A DNA stretch of 64,000 nt from Kordiimonas gwangyangensis DSM 19435 = JCM 12864 (lineage in GTDB: Bacteria; Pseudomonadota; Alphaproteobacteria; Sphingomonadales; Kordiimonadaceae), in assembly GCF_000375545.1 (NCBI RefSeq), contig NZ_AQXF01000003.1, positions 390,595-454,594 on the forward strand, in the 5' to 3' direction. A program made the position numbers and the translations under genes. The notes under the pieces were generated by a model. That model did not search any database. It was not told the origin of the DNA and saw nothing but the letters and a program-made list of their open reading frames with translations. This document shows, piece by piece, positions 50,366-59,762 of the stretch (positions within the stretch are counted from its first letter, which is position 1; each line of letters starts with the position of its first letter).

Positions 50366-51496
50366 CTAGAGCTTTTCAACCATCAGGCTGCCGATCGAAT
50401 AACCTGCGCCGAAGGAGCAGATGATGCCCTTGTCGCCGGCCTTCAGGTCACCGCGGTGTTTGTGGAAGGCAACCACGGAACCTGCGCCTGCGGTGTTGCC
50501 GTATTCGTCAAGCACGGTCGGTGCCTCATTCGCTTCCGGCTCACGGCCCAGAAGTTTCTTCGCGGCATACATGTTCATGTTGATGTTGGCTTGGTGCAGC
50601 CACATGCGGCTGAGGTCCTCAACCTTGAGGCCAGCGTCCTCAATCTGGCTTGAGATAAACTCGGTCACCAGCGGCAGCAGTTCCTTGAATACCTTGCGGC
50701 CTTCCTGCATGAAGAACATGTCGCGGCGCAACAGGCTGTCATCGTCAAGGCGGGTCATCGGGCCATAGTGTGAGCGGATATTGCTCGAGAACTGGGTTGC
50801 GGCCTTGGTGCCGTTCACTTTCCACTGGTCCTTGCCCCGGGCGAGGTCAGCGCGTTCCAGCACCACTGCGGTCGCGATATCGCCAAAAATGAAGTGGCTG
50901 TCGCGGTCACGGAAGTTGACCATGGTGGAGAAAATCTCCGGGTTGATCATCAGGATGCGGTCTGCGGTGCCAGACTTGATGGCATTCACGGCGGCAATGA
51001 GGCCATAGGTCGCGGATGAGCAGCCCATCACCATATCAAGGGCGGAACCCTTGGTACCAAGGTGGTGCTGTACTTCAATACCGATAGCCGGGAAATAGCG
51101 CTGCAGTACAGCGGCGGAGCAGATGATCTGGTCGATCTCTTCCGCTTTCACATCAGCTTGCGCGAGCGCGTCCTTGGCGGCTTCAAGCGCCATATGAGCC
51201 TGGAAGCAGGGGCGCTCATCGTCGCCGTGCCCGCCTTCCGGCATTTTGGACATCATGCGGTCGAGGTCCATCACACCTTCAACGTCCACCATGTGGCGCG
51301 CTTTGATGCCCGATGCTTTTTCAATGAATTCTGCGCTTGAGTGCTGCTTGGGCGCCACGAGGCCAGCGTCAATGTCAGCCTTGTGGTGGGCATTAAACTG
51401 GTCAACGTATTCGTTGAAGGTTTTCACGAGTTCTTCGTTGGTGATCCGGTGGGGCGGAACATAAAGACCCGTGCCAGAAATGACTACATCGACCAT
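50366..51496 (-). CDS. ketoacyl-ACP synthase III-like enzyme (FabH family)
   Basis: 376-residue thiolase-fold synthase with the Cys-His-Asn triad of KAS III: C159 (MVMGCSSATYG), H301 (WLHQANINMN) and N334 (EYGNTAGAGS). It is longer than housekeeping FabH (about 320) and resembles, from memory, the PA3286-type enzymes of Pseudomonas that link beta-oxidation intermediates to fatty-acid synthesis. No ACP or reductase is adjacent. It condenses an acyl-CoA or acyl-ACP with malonyl-ACP or a similar unit; the exact chain is unknown. Start at 51496 begins directly with the fold. Confidence 0.9.
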   Translation of the reverse strand: MVDVVISGTGLYVPPHRITNEELVKTFNEYVDQFNAHHKADIDAGLVAPKQHSSAEFIEKASGIKARHMVDVEGVMDLDRMMSKMPEGGHGDDERPCFQAHMALEAAKDALAQADVKAEEIDQIICSAAVLQRYFPAIGIEVQHHLGTKGSALDMVMGCSSATYGLIAAVNAIKSGTADRILMINPEIFSTMVNFRDRDSHFIFGDIATAVVLERADLARGKDQWKVNGTKAATQFSSNIRSHYGPMTRLDDDSLLRRDMFFMQEGRKVFKELLPLVTEFISSQIEDAGLKVEDLSRMWLHQANINMNMYAAKKLLGREPEANEAPTVLDEYGNTAGAGSVVAFHKHRGDLKAGDKGIICSFGAGYSIGSLMVEKL

Positions 51497-51690
51497 GCCT
51501 TGGTTTTCCTCAATTCAGCAAATAACAGTCAGCGCTTTTTGTGACAGCGCTGTTACAAGGGCGCCCAGATATACTGCCTTTTTCCGTGCGCGCCAACCTA
51601 TGATTGCCCTTCGTGTGCGGAATATCTGCCATGCAAAAAATGGCTTAGTTTTCTGTAGGATGGCTTAATTCGCTGTGCTACCTCTCAGAT

Positions 51691-52434
51691 ATGTCGATCT
51701 GGGGAAAAATTATCGGTGGAACAGCGGGGCTCGCCATTGGCGGGCCTATTGGCGCTCTTATCGGTATTGTGGCCGGTGCAGCCGTCGACGCGGGTGTTGA
51801 AGCCACGGTGCGCGCGAATGGCGGCAATGATGCGACCCGGAATGTGACCTTCACCATTGGTGTGATTGCGCTTGCGGCTAAAATGGCCAAGGCGGACGGC
51901 AGGGTAACACGCGAGGAAGTGGACGCCTTCAAGCAGGTGTTCCGTGTGCCACCTGAGGAAATGCACAATGTGGGCCGTGTGTTTGACATGGCGCGCCAGC
52001 ATACCGCCGGGTTTGATGCCTACGCGAAGCAGATTGCGGACCTGATGCGTGGCAACCGCGCGGTACTGCATGACCTTCTGGAAGCGCTGTTTTTCATCGC
52101 CAAGTCAGACGGCGAGGTGCACCCAAACGAGCTGAATTATATTCGTGCGGTCGCCCATATCTTTGGTTTCTCGAAGGACGAAATCGCTGAGCTTGTACAC
52201 CGGCACATTGGCGCTGACCCAAGCTGCCCTTATGGTGTGCTTGGCGTGAAGCCGTCCATCAGCAATGAGGACCTTAAAGTCCACTACCGCAAGCTGGTGC
52301 GGGAGAACCACCCCGACCGGCTGATCGCGGCCGGTGTACCGAACGATTTTATCGCGGTGGCAACGCGCCGCGCTGCAGAGATTAACGCAGCCTATGACCA
52401 GGTCATGGCTGACCGCGAGAGGAAACAGGGTTGA
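51691..52434 (+). CDS. DjlA-like J-domain protein with TerB-like core
   Basis: 247 residues. A glycine-rich N-terminal membrane-insertion segment (GGTAGLAIGGPIGALIGIVA) is followed by a TerB/DjlA helical bundle (AAKMAKADGRVTREEVDAF, FFIAKSDGEVHPNELNYI), each half with a D-x-D/E-x-x-x-E metal-like loop. A C-terminal J domain (YGVLGVKPSISNEDLKVHYR) carries HPD at 207-209. It should recruit DnaK to an inner-membrane process. Its stop overlaps the next gene's TTG start, so they are coupled. Confidence 0.93.
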   Translation: MSIWGKIIGGTAGLAIGGPIGALIGIVAGAAVDAGVEATVRANGGNDATRNVTFTIGVIALAAKMAKADGRVTREEVDAFKQVFRVPPEEMHNVGRVFDMARQHTAGFDAYAKQIADLMRGNRAVLHDLLEALFFIAKSDGEVHPNELNYIRAVAHIFGFSKDEIAELVHRHIGADPSCPYGVLGVKPSISNEDLKVHYRKLVRENHPDRLIAAGVPNDFIAVATRRAAEINAAYDQVMADRERKQG

Positions 52435-53327
52435 AAGTCTTCGATATCTTCCTCGTGGTGATGATCAATATCGTCTGGGGCCTCAACTTCCTTGCCGTGA
52501 AATGGGCGGTGGAAGGTTTCTCACCTCTGATGGCCAATGCCATTCGTTTTGCAGCCGTGGTGATCGTGCTGCTGCCGTTCCTGCGTATTGTGCCGGGGCG
52601 TATGAAAGACCTGGCGATTGCGGCGGTAACCCTTGGTGTGCTGCACTTCAGCTGCGTTTTCTGGGCGTTATACCTGTCGGACGGGGTAGGCTCGGTGGCG
52701 ATTGCTTCCCAGCTTAATGTGCCGTTCTCGACGCTCCTTGCCATCATCGTGCTGCGCGAAACCGTGGGCTGGAAGCGGGCGGCGGGCATTGCGCTCAGTT
52801 TCGCGGGTGTGCTTGCGCTCGGGCTTGACCCCACGGTGTTTGAATATTGGGAAGGCCTTCTTGTGATGACCGTGGGCGCGCTGATGTATTCCATCGCGGC
52901 GATCCTGATGCGGCGCCTGAAGGATGTGCGCGCCGTTACAACACAGGCGTGGGTTGGTGTTGCGGGCGTTCTAGGTTCGCTCCTTCTCTCCTTCACCTTT
53001 GAAAGCGGGCAGGTGGAAATGGTGAAAACCGCGAGCACCAACGCTTGGCTTGCAGTGCTTTATAGCGGCATTGGCTCCTCCGTTATCGGGCACAGCACCG
53101 CGAACCATCTGCTGCGTAAATATGAAGTATCAGTCGTGTCGCCGTATTTCCTCCTCACCCCTGTGGTGGCGGTGATCGCCGGTGTGGTGATCATGAGCGA
53201 AGAATTCACATGGCGCATGGCGCTTGGCGGTGTGCTGACCCTCATCGGTGTGTTGGTGGTGACCCTGCGCAACAACATGCGCTCGCAGCGCGTCGCTGAG
53301 GTCGCGAAGGACCGGGCGGCGGTTTAG
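52431..53327 (+). CDS. EamA/DMT-family transporter (second)
   Basis: 298 residues and about ten helices in two EamA repeats (IFLVVMINIVWGLNFLAVKW, SVAIASQLNVPFSTLLAIIV, GIGSSVIGHSTANHLLRKYE, VVSPYFLLTPVVAVIAGVV). The start is TTG at 52431 and shares 4 bp with the stop of the J-domain gene, with an A/G-rich ribosome site inside it. It is likely a metabolite or amino-acid exporter. Coupled to the J-domain gene and, 3 bp later, to the amidase. Confidence 0.9.
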   Translation: MKVFDIFLVVMINIVWGLNFLAVKWAVEGFSPLMANAIRFAAVVIVLLPFLRIVPGRMKDLAIAAVTLGVLHFSCVFWALYLSDGVGSVAIASQLNVPFSTLLAIIVLRETVGWKRAAGIALSFAGVLALGLDPTVFEYWEGLLVMTVGALMYSIAAILMRRLKDVRAVTTQAWVGVAGVLGSLLLSFTFESGQVEMVKTASTNAWLAVLYSGIGSSVIGHSTANHLLRKYEVSVVSPYFLLTPVVAVIAGVVIMSEEFTWRMALGGVLTLIGVLVVTLRNNMRSQRVAEVAKDRAAV

Positions 53328-53330
53328 CTC

Positions 53331-54065
53331 ATGGCTGATCTCATCCGTTACCCATCACCGAACTGGAATGAGCGTCCTGCGGGCGTGAAACCGGATACGG
53401 TCATTATCCATTATACCGGCATGGAAACGGGCGCTGCGGCGCTCAACCGCCTTGTTGACCCGGCAGCAGAAGTTTCCGCACACTATCTGATTGAAGAAGA
53501 CGGCCGCATCTTTGCGCTGGTGGATGAAGCCAAGCGTGCGTGGCATGCCGGTGTCTCATTCTGGCGCGGACGGGAGAACCTGAACCATAATTCTATCGGT
53601 ATTGAGCTGGTTAATCCCGGCCACGAGTTTGGCTACCGCGCTTTCCCGCGCGCACAGATCACATCCCTGTTAGCGCTTCTTGACGGCATTGCCGCGCGTC
53701 ACGACATCAAAAGAGATGCGTACATCGGCCATAGCGACATCGCACCTGACCGCAAGATAGATCCTGGCGAGTTGTTCCCGTGGGCCCAGCTTGCAGCGAA
53801 GGGCTACGGCCTGTGGTCTACCTTGGCCGGACATGACAAAACTGTGATCGCTGAACGTGGTCAAAAAAATGCCAATGTCATGAAGTTTAACAAACAATTA
53901 GGCATCGTTGGCTACCATATAGGTGACACTCAGTCCTTCGGCGCCACAACAGAGTTTGCAGTTCGCGCTTTCCAGGCGCATTGGCGGCCCGAGGCTGTAA
54001 CTGGCCAAATCGACATCGGCACCGCCGCCGTTCTGGAAGATATCGCGGGCCAATCAGGCCAATAG
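53331..54065 (+). CDS. N-acetylmuramoyl-L-alanine amidase with peptidoglycan-binding domain
   Basis: 244-residue zinc amidase of the AmpD/AmiD type that cuts the sugar-peptide bond of murein or anhydro-muropeptides. Domain 1 (20-160): VIIHYTGMETGAAALNRL, AHYLIEEDGRIFALVDE, HNSIGIELVNPGHE and GHSDIAPDRKIDPGELFPW supply the zinc and catalytic residues. Domain 2 (about 175-235) is a PG_binding_1-like fold (KFNKQLGIVGYHIGDTQSFG, EFAVRAFQAHWRPEAVTGQI). No signal peptide, so cytosolic recycling is likely, or export by another route. Starts 3 bp after the EamA stop. Confidence 0.93.
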   Translation: MADLIRYPSPNWNERPAGVKPDTVIIHYTGMETGAAALNRLVDPAAEVSAHYLIEEDGRIFALVDEAKRAWHAGVSFWRGRENLNHNSIGIELVNPGHEFGYRAFPRAQITSLLALLDGIAARHDIKRDAYIGHSDIAPDRKIDPGELFPWAQLAAKGYGLWSTLAGHDKTVIAERGQKNANVMKFNKQLGIVGYHIGDTQSFGATTEFAVRAFQAHWRPEAVTGQIDIGTAAVLEDIAGQSGQ

Positions 54066-54075
54066 GGGATAAAAA

Positions 54076-55281
54076 ATGAAAACACTGCTCCTTTCCACGA
54101 TGATGGGTATCATGGCAACGCCAGTATTCGCCCAGGAAAACCCTTTCACGACAGACCATAAACCCAACGGCCAGACGCTGGCATGTCTTCAGGCACCCAC
54201 GCGCGACTGCGCATTCACATCAGCCCTTCAAACAGTGATTGAAGAAGAGTTTGGTGTTGAGCGCGCGAAAGTGCTGGTTGGTGTAGCCTCCTCAATGATT
54301 GAGACCGGGCAGAAGGAACAGGCGGTTCAGACCCTGATGCTGGCGCTGGATGAAGCGCGCACAGTGAACATCTCCTTCGTGACGCAGGAAAAGATCAAAG
54401 AGATTGTGCCATTGCTTGCACGCGCGGGCGATATGTCGGGCGCGCTGGCGCTGACGGATGAACTGCAAAACGAAGGCATCAAGGACACGGTGCTCGCCGA
54501 AGTAGCTGAGGAAGCCATTGGTAATGGTGAGCTGGCCGATGCGCGCGTCGCACTTGGCAAGATGCAAAATCGCAGCCGGGCTTTCTGGCGCGAATTGACC
54601 CTTCTGGCCCGCGCGCCCGAAGCCGCGCTCACGACAGTGAATGTTCAGGATCTGGACGCTGATATCCGCGCGCTTGACCGTACGGACCAGCGCTACCGCG
54701 GTATCATCAACCTCGCGGTCATCGCGGACCGCAAAGGCAATGCGGAGCTGCGGGACGCTTACCTTGCTGAAGCGGATGAACTGTTCCCGGGTGTTGTGGG
54801 TATCGCAGCCCGCGCAGAAGCTACCGCGCTTCGTGCCCGCGCCATGTATGACGCAGGCATGGATGAAGCGCTTGTCCGCGCAAGCTATGACCTTGCCGTG
54901 CTGCACGGCGAACGCCTGCGTGACGGCGCGCTGCTGCCGGACTTTGCCCGCAAGGTCGGCCCGGTTGAGGCAGCCCTAGGCAACCTTGATAGCGCCATCG
55001 CCCGCACCGAATATTTTGACGATGTAGACGCGAAAGCGGGCTACCTTGCCTCCTTGCGCGCAAATGGCGCTGGTGACCTTGTCACTGCCAAGATGACAGA
55101 AGTGCTGGACGAAGTGGAAGATGTGGAAGACGCGTATGAGCGTGATGTTATCCGCCTCAAACTTCTGAACGGTGCGCTGAAGAACGCCAACCTCGATCTC
55201 GCGGCAAACATTGTGCGCGCGATGGAAGATGATGACAATCAGGCGCTGGCACTGGCGCGTATGGCGCCGCTCCTGAACTAG
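54076..55281 (+). CDS. exported helical-repeat protein (TPR-like)
   Basis: 401 residues, signal peptide MKTLLLSTMMGIMATPVFAQ, then mostly helices with regularly spaced Ala/Leu patterns (SMIETGQKEQAVQTLMLALD, LARAGDMSGALALTDELQNE, ADARVALGKMQNRSRAFWRE) that read as degenerate TPR-like units. I recognise no specific family. Sits 10 bp after the amidase on the same strand and is followed by a clean terminator, so it is the last gene of a four-gene run (J domain, exporter, amidase, this). Confidence 0.8.
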   Translation: MKTLLLSTMMGIMATPVFAQENPFTTDHKPNGQTLACLQAPTRDCAFTSALQTVIEEEFGVERAKVLVGVASSMIETGQKEQAVQTLMLALDEARTVNISFVTQEKIKEIVPLLARAGDMSGALALTDELQNEGIKDTVLAEVAEEAIGNGELADARVALGKMQNRSRAFWRELTLLARAPEAALTTVNVQDLDADIRALDRTDQRYRGIINLAVIADRKGNAELRDAYLAEADELFPGVVGIAARAEATALRARAMYDAGMDEALVRASYDLAVLHGERLRDGALLPDFARKVGPVEAALGNLDSAIARTEYFDDVDAKAGYLASLRANGAGDLVTAKMTEVLDEVEDVEDAYERDVIRLKLLNGALKNANLDLAANIVRAMEDDDNQALALARMAPLLN

Positions 55282-55308
55282 GGCATTCGGCTATAATCAG
55301 AATACAAA

Positions 55309-55336
55309 GAGAGCCGGGTTTTCCCGGCTCTTTTTA
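55309..55336 (+). terminator. Rho-independent terminator after the amidase operon
   Basis: GAGCCGGG (55311-55318), loop TTTT, CCCGGCTC (55323-55330), then TTTTTATTT. The A/G-rich left flank lets it also serve the convergent RND gene. Confidence 0.93.
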
Positions 55337-55351
55337 TTTGTCTTGCCTGCA

Positions 55352-58300
55352 TCAGGAATTGTGGGCGGATGCTTCCTTGGCGGCGTGCGCGCTGCCTTCG
55401 CCTGGCGCAGTCACGGGCCTGCGCCGCGTGATCCACAGGAAGGCTGCCGGCGCGTAGTAGAAGCTCACCACCATGGAGAGGAAGGCACCACCCGCGATGG
55501 CGACAGCGAAGGGCGGCCAGAACTGACCACCGGCGAGGATAAGCGGCATGAAGCCCCCCACCGTGGTGATGGTGGTCGAGAGGATATGCCGCCCGGTTTT
55601 CATCACGCCTTCAACCACGGCGTCAGGGTCACCGGCACGCGCTTCCGGCATGCCGCGAAGCTCCGACAGGATGACAATAGCTGCGTTAATGGCAAGGCCC
55701 ACAAGGCCCATCAAGCCGAAGATCACCACAAAGCTGAGCGGGTAGCCAAAGAACCACAGCGAGAAGAGGCCAAGCCCTGCTGCCTGCACGGCGGCTGCGA
55801 AGGTCACGAACGCCATGCGGAAGCTGTTGAAGGTGAGCACGATGGCAAGCAGCATCATCACCATCAGAAGGCCAGCGGTACCAAACAATTGGCCCACAGC
55901 CTCGTTGCGTTCCTCGCTTTCGCCGCCGAACTCAACTTTGTAGCCGGGCGGGATTTGCAGGTCGGCCTTCTCAAGCTCCCTGTTCATCGCCTGGAACGCC
56001 ACTTCGGGCAGCACGTCAAACTCAAGGTAAGCCATGACCTTGTTCATGCGCACGCTATTGTAGTGCTCAATGGTGCCCACTTTGGTGGAAAGCTTCACGT
56101 CGGCCACAGCGGACACCGGCACATCGGCGAAGGAACGGTCTTCTTCGAGGCGCGTGTTGGTGCCAATCAGGCTCATGTTTGCGATGGAGTTGATATCCTG
56201 CCAGCTGGCACGGTCCGCAATCACACGCACGGGCACCTGCTGGGTTTCTTCAATCACGAAGGTGGCGGTGATACCGGTTGTCAGCGCCTGAAGCTGGCTC
56301 TCGACCTGGCTGAGTGTCATGCCGGTGACCGACACGTCATCCTCACGCGCTTCCACGGTGACCATCGGGCGGCCTGCCTTGAGGCTCGAGCGTGTGATGG
56401 TCACGTTGGGCAGTTTGCTCAGGATTTCGCGGATATCGTCGCCGATGCGCTCAAGCGTGGCAAGGTCCGGGCCGAGCACACGCACCTCAATGGGGGCGGA
56501 AATAGGTGGGCCGGTGCCAAATTCGCGCACAAGCACGATGGCTTCGGGGATCATTTCCGTCAGTTCATCCTGTAGGCGCGGGATCATGTCGGGGATCAGT
56601 TCAAAATGGTCCACCGTCACCACGCCAACACCGGCATTCACGAGACCGTCTGTCTGCGCGACCATCGCGTAATAGAATTTGGCCGGGCGCACGCCGATAA
56701 ACCAGTGAGAGCTTTGCACGCTATCGTCTGTGGCCAGCCGCTTCTGCACCGCTTCAACCGCCTTTTGGGTTTCTTCAATCGCGGTCTGGCCCGGCATGTA
56801 AATTTCAATGCGGAATTGGTTGCGGTCGCTGGTCGGGAAAAACTGTTCTGTCAGTTGGCCCGCCAGCACAAAACCCATAACCGGGATGGCGGTTGCAACA
56901 ATCATCGAACGCACCGGATATTTGACCGACCACTGCAGGCTGCGCTTGAACGGCCCGGCGAGCCACTTTGCGCTCGCGCCGTCCCGCCACCAGACACGTT
57001 CCTGTTTTTCGCTCTCGCTCGCGTTCGGGTCACGACCTTCAACCACACGGCCCGCCACGGCGGAGATGATGGTGAAGGCAATGACATAAGACGCGATGAG
57101 CGATGAGATAACAGCGGCAGGCACACCCACAAGGAAGTCGCCCGCGTTGCCGGGCATCAGCACAAGCGGCATGAAGGCGATAATGGTGGTGAGGGTAGAG
57201 CCCATCAGCGGCAGCCAAAGCTTGCGCACGGTCATGGCAACCGCGACAGAGCGGCGAACGCCTTTGAGGCGCAAATGCTGGATCTCGTCCGTGATTACAA
57301 TGGCGTTGTCGACCATGATGCCAAGCGCCACGATCAGCCCGGTTACCAGCACCTGCTCAATACGCAGGCCCATCATGTCGGTGATCGCAAGCGATGCGAG
57401 GATGGTGAGCGGCAGGATGGACGCCGACACAAGCGACGCCCGCCAACCGAGGGAGACAAGCAGCACAACAAGCACCACAAGCGCCCCTTCCGCCAGGTTG
57501 CCCATCAGGCCGTGTAGGCGCTCGTCGGCATAATCGCGCTGGTCGAAAATACGCTCAAGCTTGAGGGAGGAGGGCAGGGTTGCCTGCATCTCCGTCATCA
57601 GGCGACCAAGCTGTTCGGACCACTGGTCAATGCGGTTATCCTCGAACATGCGCGCGGCAATGGCGACACCATAATGTCCGCCAAGGTAGGCAAGCTGGCC
57701 CGGCGGGTTTTCAAAGCCGCGCTCTACCTTTGCCACATCTCCCACACGCAGGCTGGCACCGTTTTCGTCGAGCCCCAGCGGAATGCGGCGAATGCGGGCA
57801 AGGCTATCAAGCGCGCCGGAAACCTGCACTACCATGCGGTTTTCACCGTCCGAGACCACACCAGCCGCACCGCGCGCGTCCGAGCCGCGAATGCGCGACG
57901 CTACGTCCGACATGGTCATGCCGTAGGCGGCCAGTTCAGCGTCATCCACAGTAATGCGGATTTCCTCTTCCGGCAGGCCGACAACGTCAACAAAGTCCGT
58001 GCCGGACATATTACGGATACGGCTTTCAATCTCCCGCGCGTGGCGGCCTAGGATGGCATAGTTGATGGGGCTATCCGCATGCCATGTCAGGGAGAAGATG
58101 GCAGAGTGCGCGTAGATGCGCGTGTCGGAAAAATCTGGCGCGGTGGAGCCTGCTGGCAGGTCGGTCACCTCCGCCACTTTGTCGCGAAGGCGGGCGGTAA
58201 TGGGCTTGGCGTCATCAACCCTGTCTTCAAGTTCCACCGTGATCAGTGATACCCCGGGGTTCGATACACTCCTCAGCGTCTTTACTTCCGGCACTTCGCG

Positions 58301-58507
58301 CATCTTGCGCTCAAGTTTTTCGGTAATCTCCGCCTCAACCCGTTCGGCATCAGCGCCGGGGTAAAGGGTGGTCACCTGCACAATGCGGCTTTCCATGTGC
58401 GGATCTTCAAGCTTCGGCATGGTGTAGAAGCTGTTGAAACCGGCAATAACGATGAGAAGAAGGATAAGCCACACGACCCGCGGGTGGTTATAAAGCGAAC
58501 CTTGCAT
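55352..58507 (-). CDS. RND-family efflux transporter, inner-membrane subunit
   Basis: 1051 residues, the full length of an AcrB-type pump: 12 helices, two large periplasmic loops and the internal duplication. Proton-relay region in TM4 reads VALGIMVDNAIVITDEIQH with Asp400; the neighbouring residue is Asn where AcrB has a second Asp. The second half has FGLMGLVGLAINAAIVILSE. Proline/glycine-rich segments such as TLYPGADAERVEAEITEKLE near 50 are typical of the HAE/heavy-drug groups. It follows the adaptor gene by 11 bp. A TolC channel is not encoded in the window. Substrates unknown; see the shared operator with the P450. Confidence 0.95.
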   Translation of the reverse strand: MQGSLYNHPRVVWLILLLIVIAGFNSFYTMPKLEDPHMESRIVQVTTLYPGADAERVEAEITEKLERKMREVPEVKTLRSVSNPGVSLITVELEDRVDDAKPITARLRDKVAEVTDLPAGSTAPDFSDTRIYAHSAIFSLTWHADSPINYAILGRHAREIESRIRNMSGTDFVDVVGLPEEEIRITVDDAELAAYGMTMSDVASRIRGSDARGAAGVVSDGENRMVVQVSGALDSLARIRRIPLGLDENGASLRVGDVAKVERGFENPPGQLAYLGGHYGVAIAARMFEDNRIDQWSEQLGRLMTEMQATLPSSLKLERIFDQRDYADERLHGLMGNLAEGALVVLVVLLVSLGWRASLVSASILPLTILASLAITDMMGLRIEQVLVTGLIVALGIMVDNAIVITDEIQHLRLKGVRRSVAVAMTVRKLWLPLMGSTLTTIIAFMPLVLMPGNAGDFLVGVPAAVISSLIASYVIAFTIISAVAGRVVEGRDPNASESEKQERVWWRDGASAKWLAGPFKRSLQWSVKYPVRSMIVATAIPVMGFVLAGQLTEQFFPTSDRNQFRIEIYMPGQTAIEETQKAVEAVQKRLATDDSVQSSHWFIGVRPAKFYYAMVAQTDGLVNAGVGVVTVDHFELIPDMIPRLQDELTEMIPEAIVLVREFGTGPPISAPIEVRVLGPDLATLERIGDDIREILSKLPNVTITRSSLKAGRPMVTVEAREDDVSVTGMTLSQVESQLQALTTGITATFVIEETQQVPVRVIADRASWQDINSIANMSLIGTNTRLEEDRSFADVPVSAVADVKLSTKVGTIEHYNSVRMNKVMAYLEFDVLPEVAFQAMNRELEKADLQIPPGYKVEFGGESEERNEAVGQLFGTAGLLMVMMLLAIVLTFNSFRMAFVTFAAAVQAAGLGLFSLWFFGYPLSFVVIFGLMGLVGLAINAAIVILSELRGMPEARAGDPDAVVEGVMKTGRHILSTTITTVGGFMPLILAGGQFWPPFAVAIAGGAFLSMVVSFYYAPAAFLWITRRRPVTAPGEGSAHAAKEASAHNS

Positions 58508-58518
58508 CTGCGCGCTCC

Positions 58519-59646
58519 TTAACCGCGTGGGGCGGGATTGTCAGCCAGCACGGTCACGCGCTGGCCGGGTGCGAGGCGTTCAACGCCGTCCGCGATGATC
58601 AGGTCACCGTCAGAGATGGTGCCGCTTACAAACACGCGGTTGGTGTCGGTATAAAGGACCTGCACATTCTCGAACCGCACATGCGGGCCGTCGCCGCCGT
58701 CCTCAACCTTGTAAACGCGCCACAGCCCGCGCACGTCAGACGACAGGGCGCGGATCGGTAGCCATGTACCCGTAGTTTCCTGCCAGTCGTTCACCACAGC
58801 GGTGATCAGTTCGCCGCGGCTGGCCTGCGCTTCGGGCAGGTCAAAGGTCACCATCATGGTACGGGTCTGGCCCTCGATCGTAGGCACCACGGCGCGCACA
58901 GTGGCACCGTCAATCTGCTGGCGGCGGCCGCCACGCAGTTCGACCTTCGCACCGTCTTCAACAGCCAACGCATATTCAGGCGGCATGCCAATATGAGCTT
59001 CCATGCGGCTGTCTTCTGATAGCTCAAGGAGGCGCGCGCCTGCGCCCACAACAACACCTTCGTCCACAAGACGCGCGGTAATCACGCCGTCAAATGGCGC
59101 GCGCATCTCTGATTTCGCGACATCGACATCAAGGGCCGCAATACCAGCCTCGAGGCGTTTGGCGCGTGCCCGCAGGCTGATGGCATTGGCTTCCGCTTCA
59201 TCAAGCCGCTGGGCTGATGTATGGCCGTTCTGGAAAGTTTCCTGCGCCCGCTTGAGCGTACGTTCCGCAAGGTCAAGCGACGCTGCCACTTCGTCTTTTT
59301 CTGCCATCAGCTGGGCACGCTGCGCCTTGAGGCGCGCAGTATCCAGTTCCGCCAGCACATCCCCGGCTTTCACGTGGGAGCCGAGGTCTACCTTAATCTC
59401 GGATACCGTCCCGCCAAGCTCAAACGCCATCGATGAGACCCGGCCCGGTACGGCGCGGCCTGTGAAGGTGCGGCGCGCGTGATAGCCGTTTTCGATTTTC
59501 ACGGTAGCAGTGCGCACGGGTAGCGCGCGGCTCAGGCCACTTGTCTCGGTGCTGTCGGCAGGCAGCCTCAGCGCGAAGACGGTGGCGAAAATGCCGGCGG
59601 CAGCGGCAATCGCAGCGGCTTTGACGAGTTTCTTGTTGGTGCTCAT
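58519..59646 (-). CDS. RND efflux periplasmic adaptor subunit
   Basis: 375-residue membrane-fusion protein. A signal-anchor (VKAAAIAAAAGIFATVFALR) is followed by lipoyl halves (SSMAFELGGTVSEIKVDLGS with HVKAGDVLAELD; MRAPFDGVITARLVDEGVVV), a helical hairpin between about 110 and 170 and a beta-barrel to the end (APGQRVTVLADNPAPRG). It is first in the adaptor-pump operon, whose promoter region also contains the palindrome at 59745 and the divergent tetR gene. Confidence 0.95.
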   Translation of the reverse strand: MSTNKKLVKAAAIAAAAGIFATVFALRLPADSTETSGLSRALPVRTATVKIENGYHARRTFTGRAVPGRVSSMAFELGGTVSEIKVDLGSHVKAGDVLAELDTARLKAQRAQLMAEKDEVAASLDLAERTLKRAQETFQNGHTSAQRLDEAEANAISLRARAKRLEAGIAALDVDVAKSEMRAPFDGVITARLVDEGVVVGAGARLLELSEDSRMEAHIGMPPEYALAVEDGAKVELRGGRRQQIDGATVRAVVPTIEGQTRTMMVTFDLPEAQASRGELITAVVNDWQETTGTWLPIRALSSDVRGLWRVYKVEDGGDGPHVRFENVQVLYTDTNRVFVSGTISDGDLIIADGVERLAPGQRVTVLADNPAPRG

Positions 59647-59744
59647 GAGCGTTCCCTACGGTCTGTCGTGGCAGTGTGTCATGGCCCGGTTACCTTGGCG
59701 GCCGCTGACTTTCATTATCGTTGTCTTGCCGCTTATATAGGAAA

Positions 59745-59762
59745 CTGGACTGTCTAGTCCAG
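59745..59762. promoter_or_regulatory. perfect palindrome CTGGACT-GTCT-AGTCCAG, candidate TetR operator
   Basis: Arms CTGGACT (59745-59751) and AGTCCAG (59756-59762) with a 4-bp centre, located between the divergent RND and tetR genes, about 100 bp before the adaptor's ATG. TetR/AcrR repressors of RND pumps typically bind such palindromes. A second looser 8-bp inverted repeat, ATCGCCAT/ATGGCGAT, lies at 59793-59836. A related site precedes the P450 gene at 31139. Confidence 0.7.

Noticed and set aside
55343-56575. 410-codon plus-strand frame opposite the RND pump
   Set aside because: His/Gly-rich shadow without family features.
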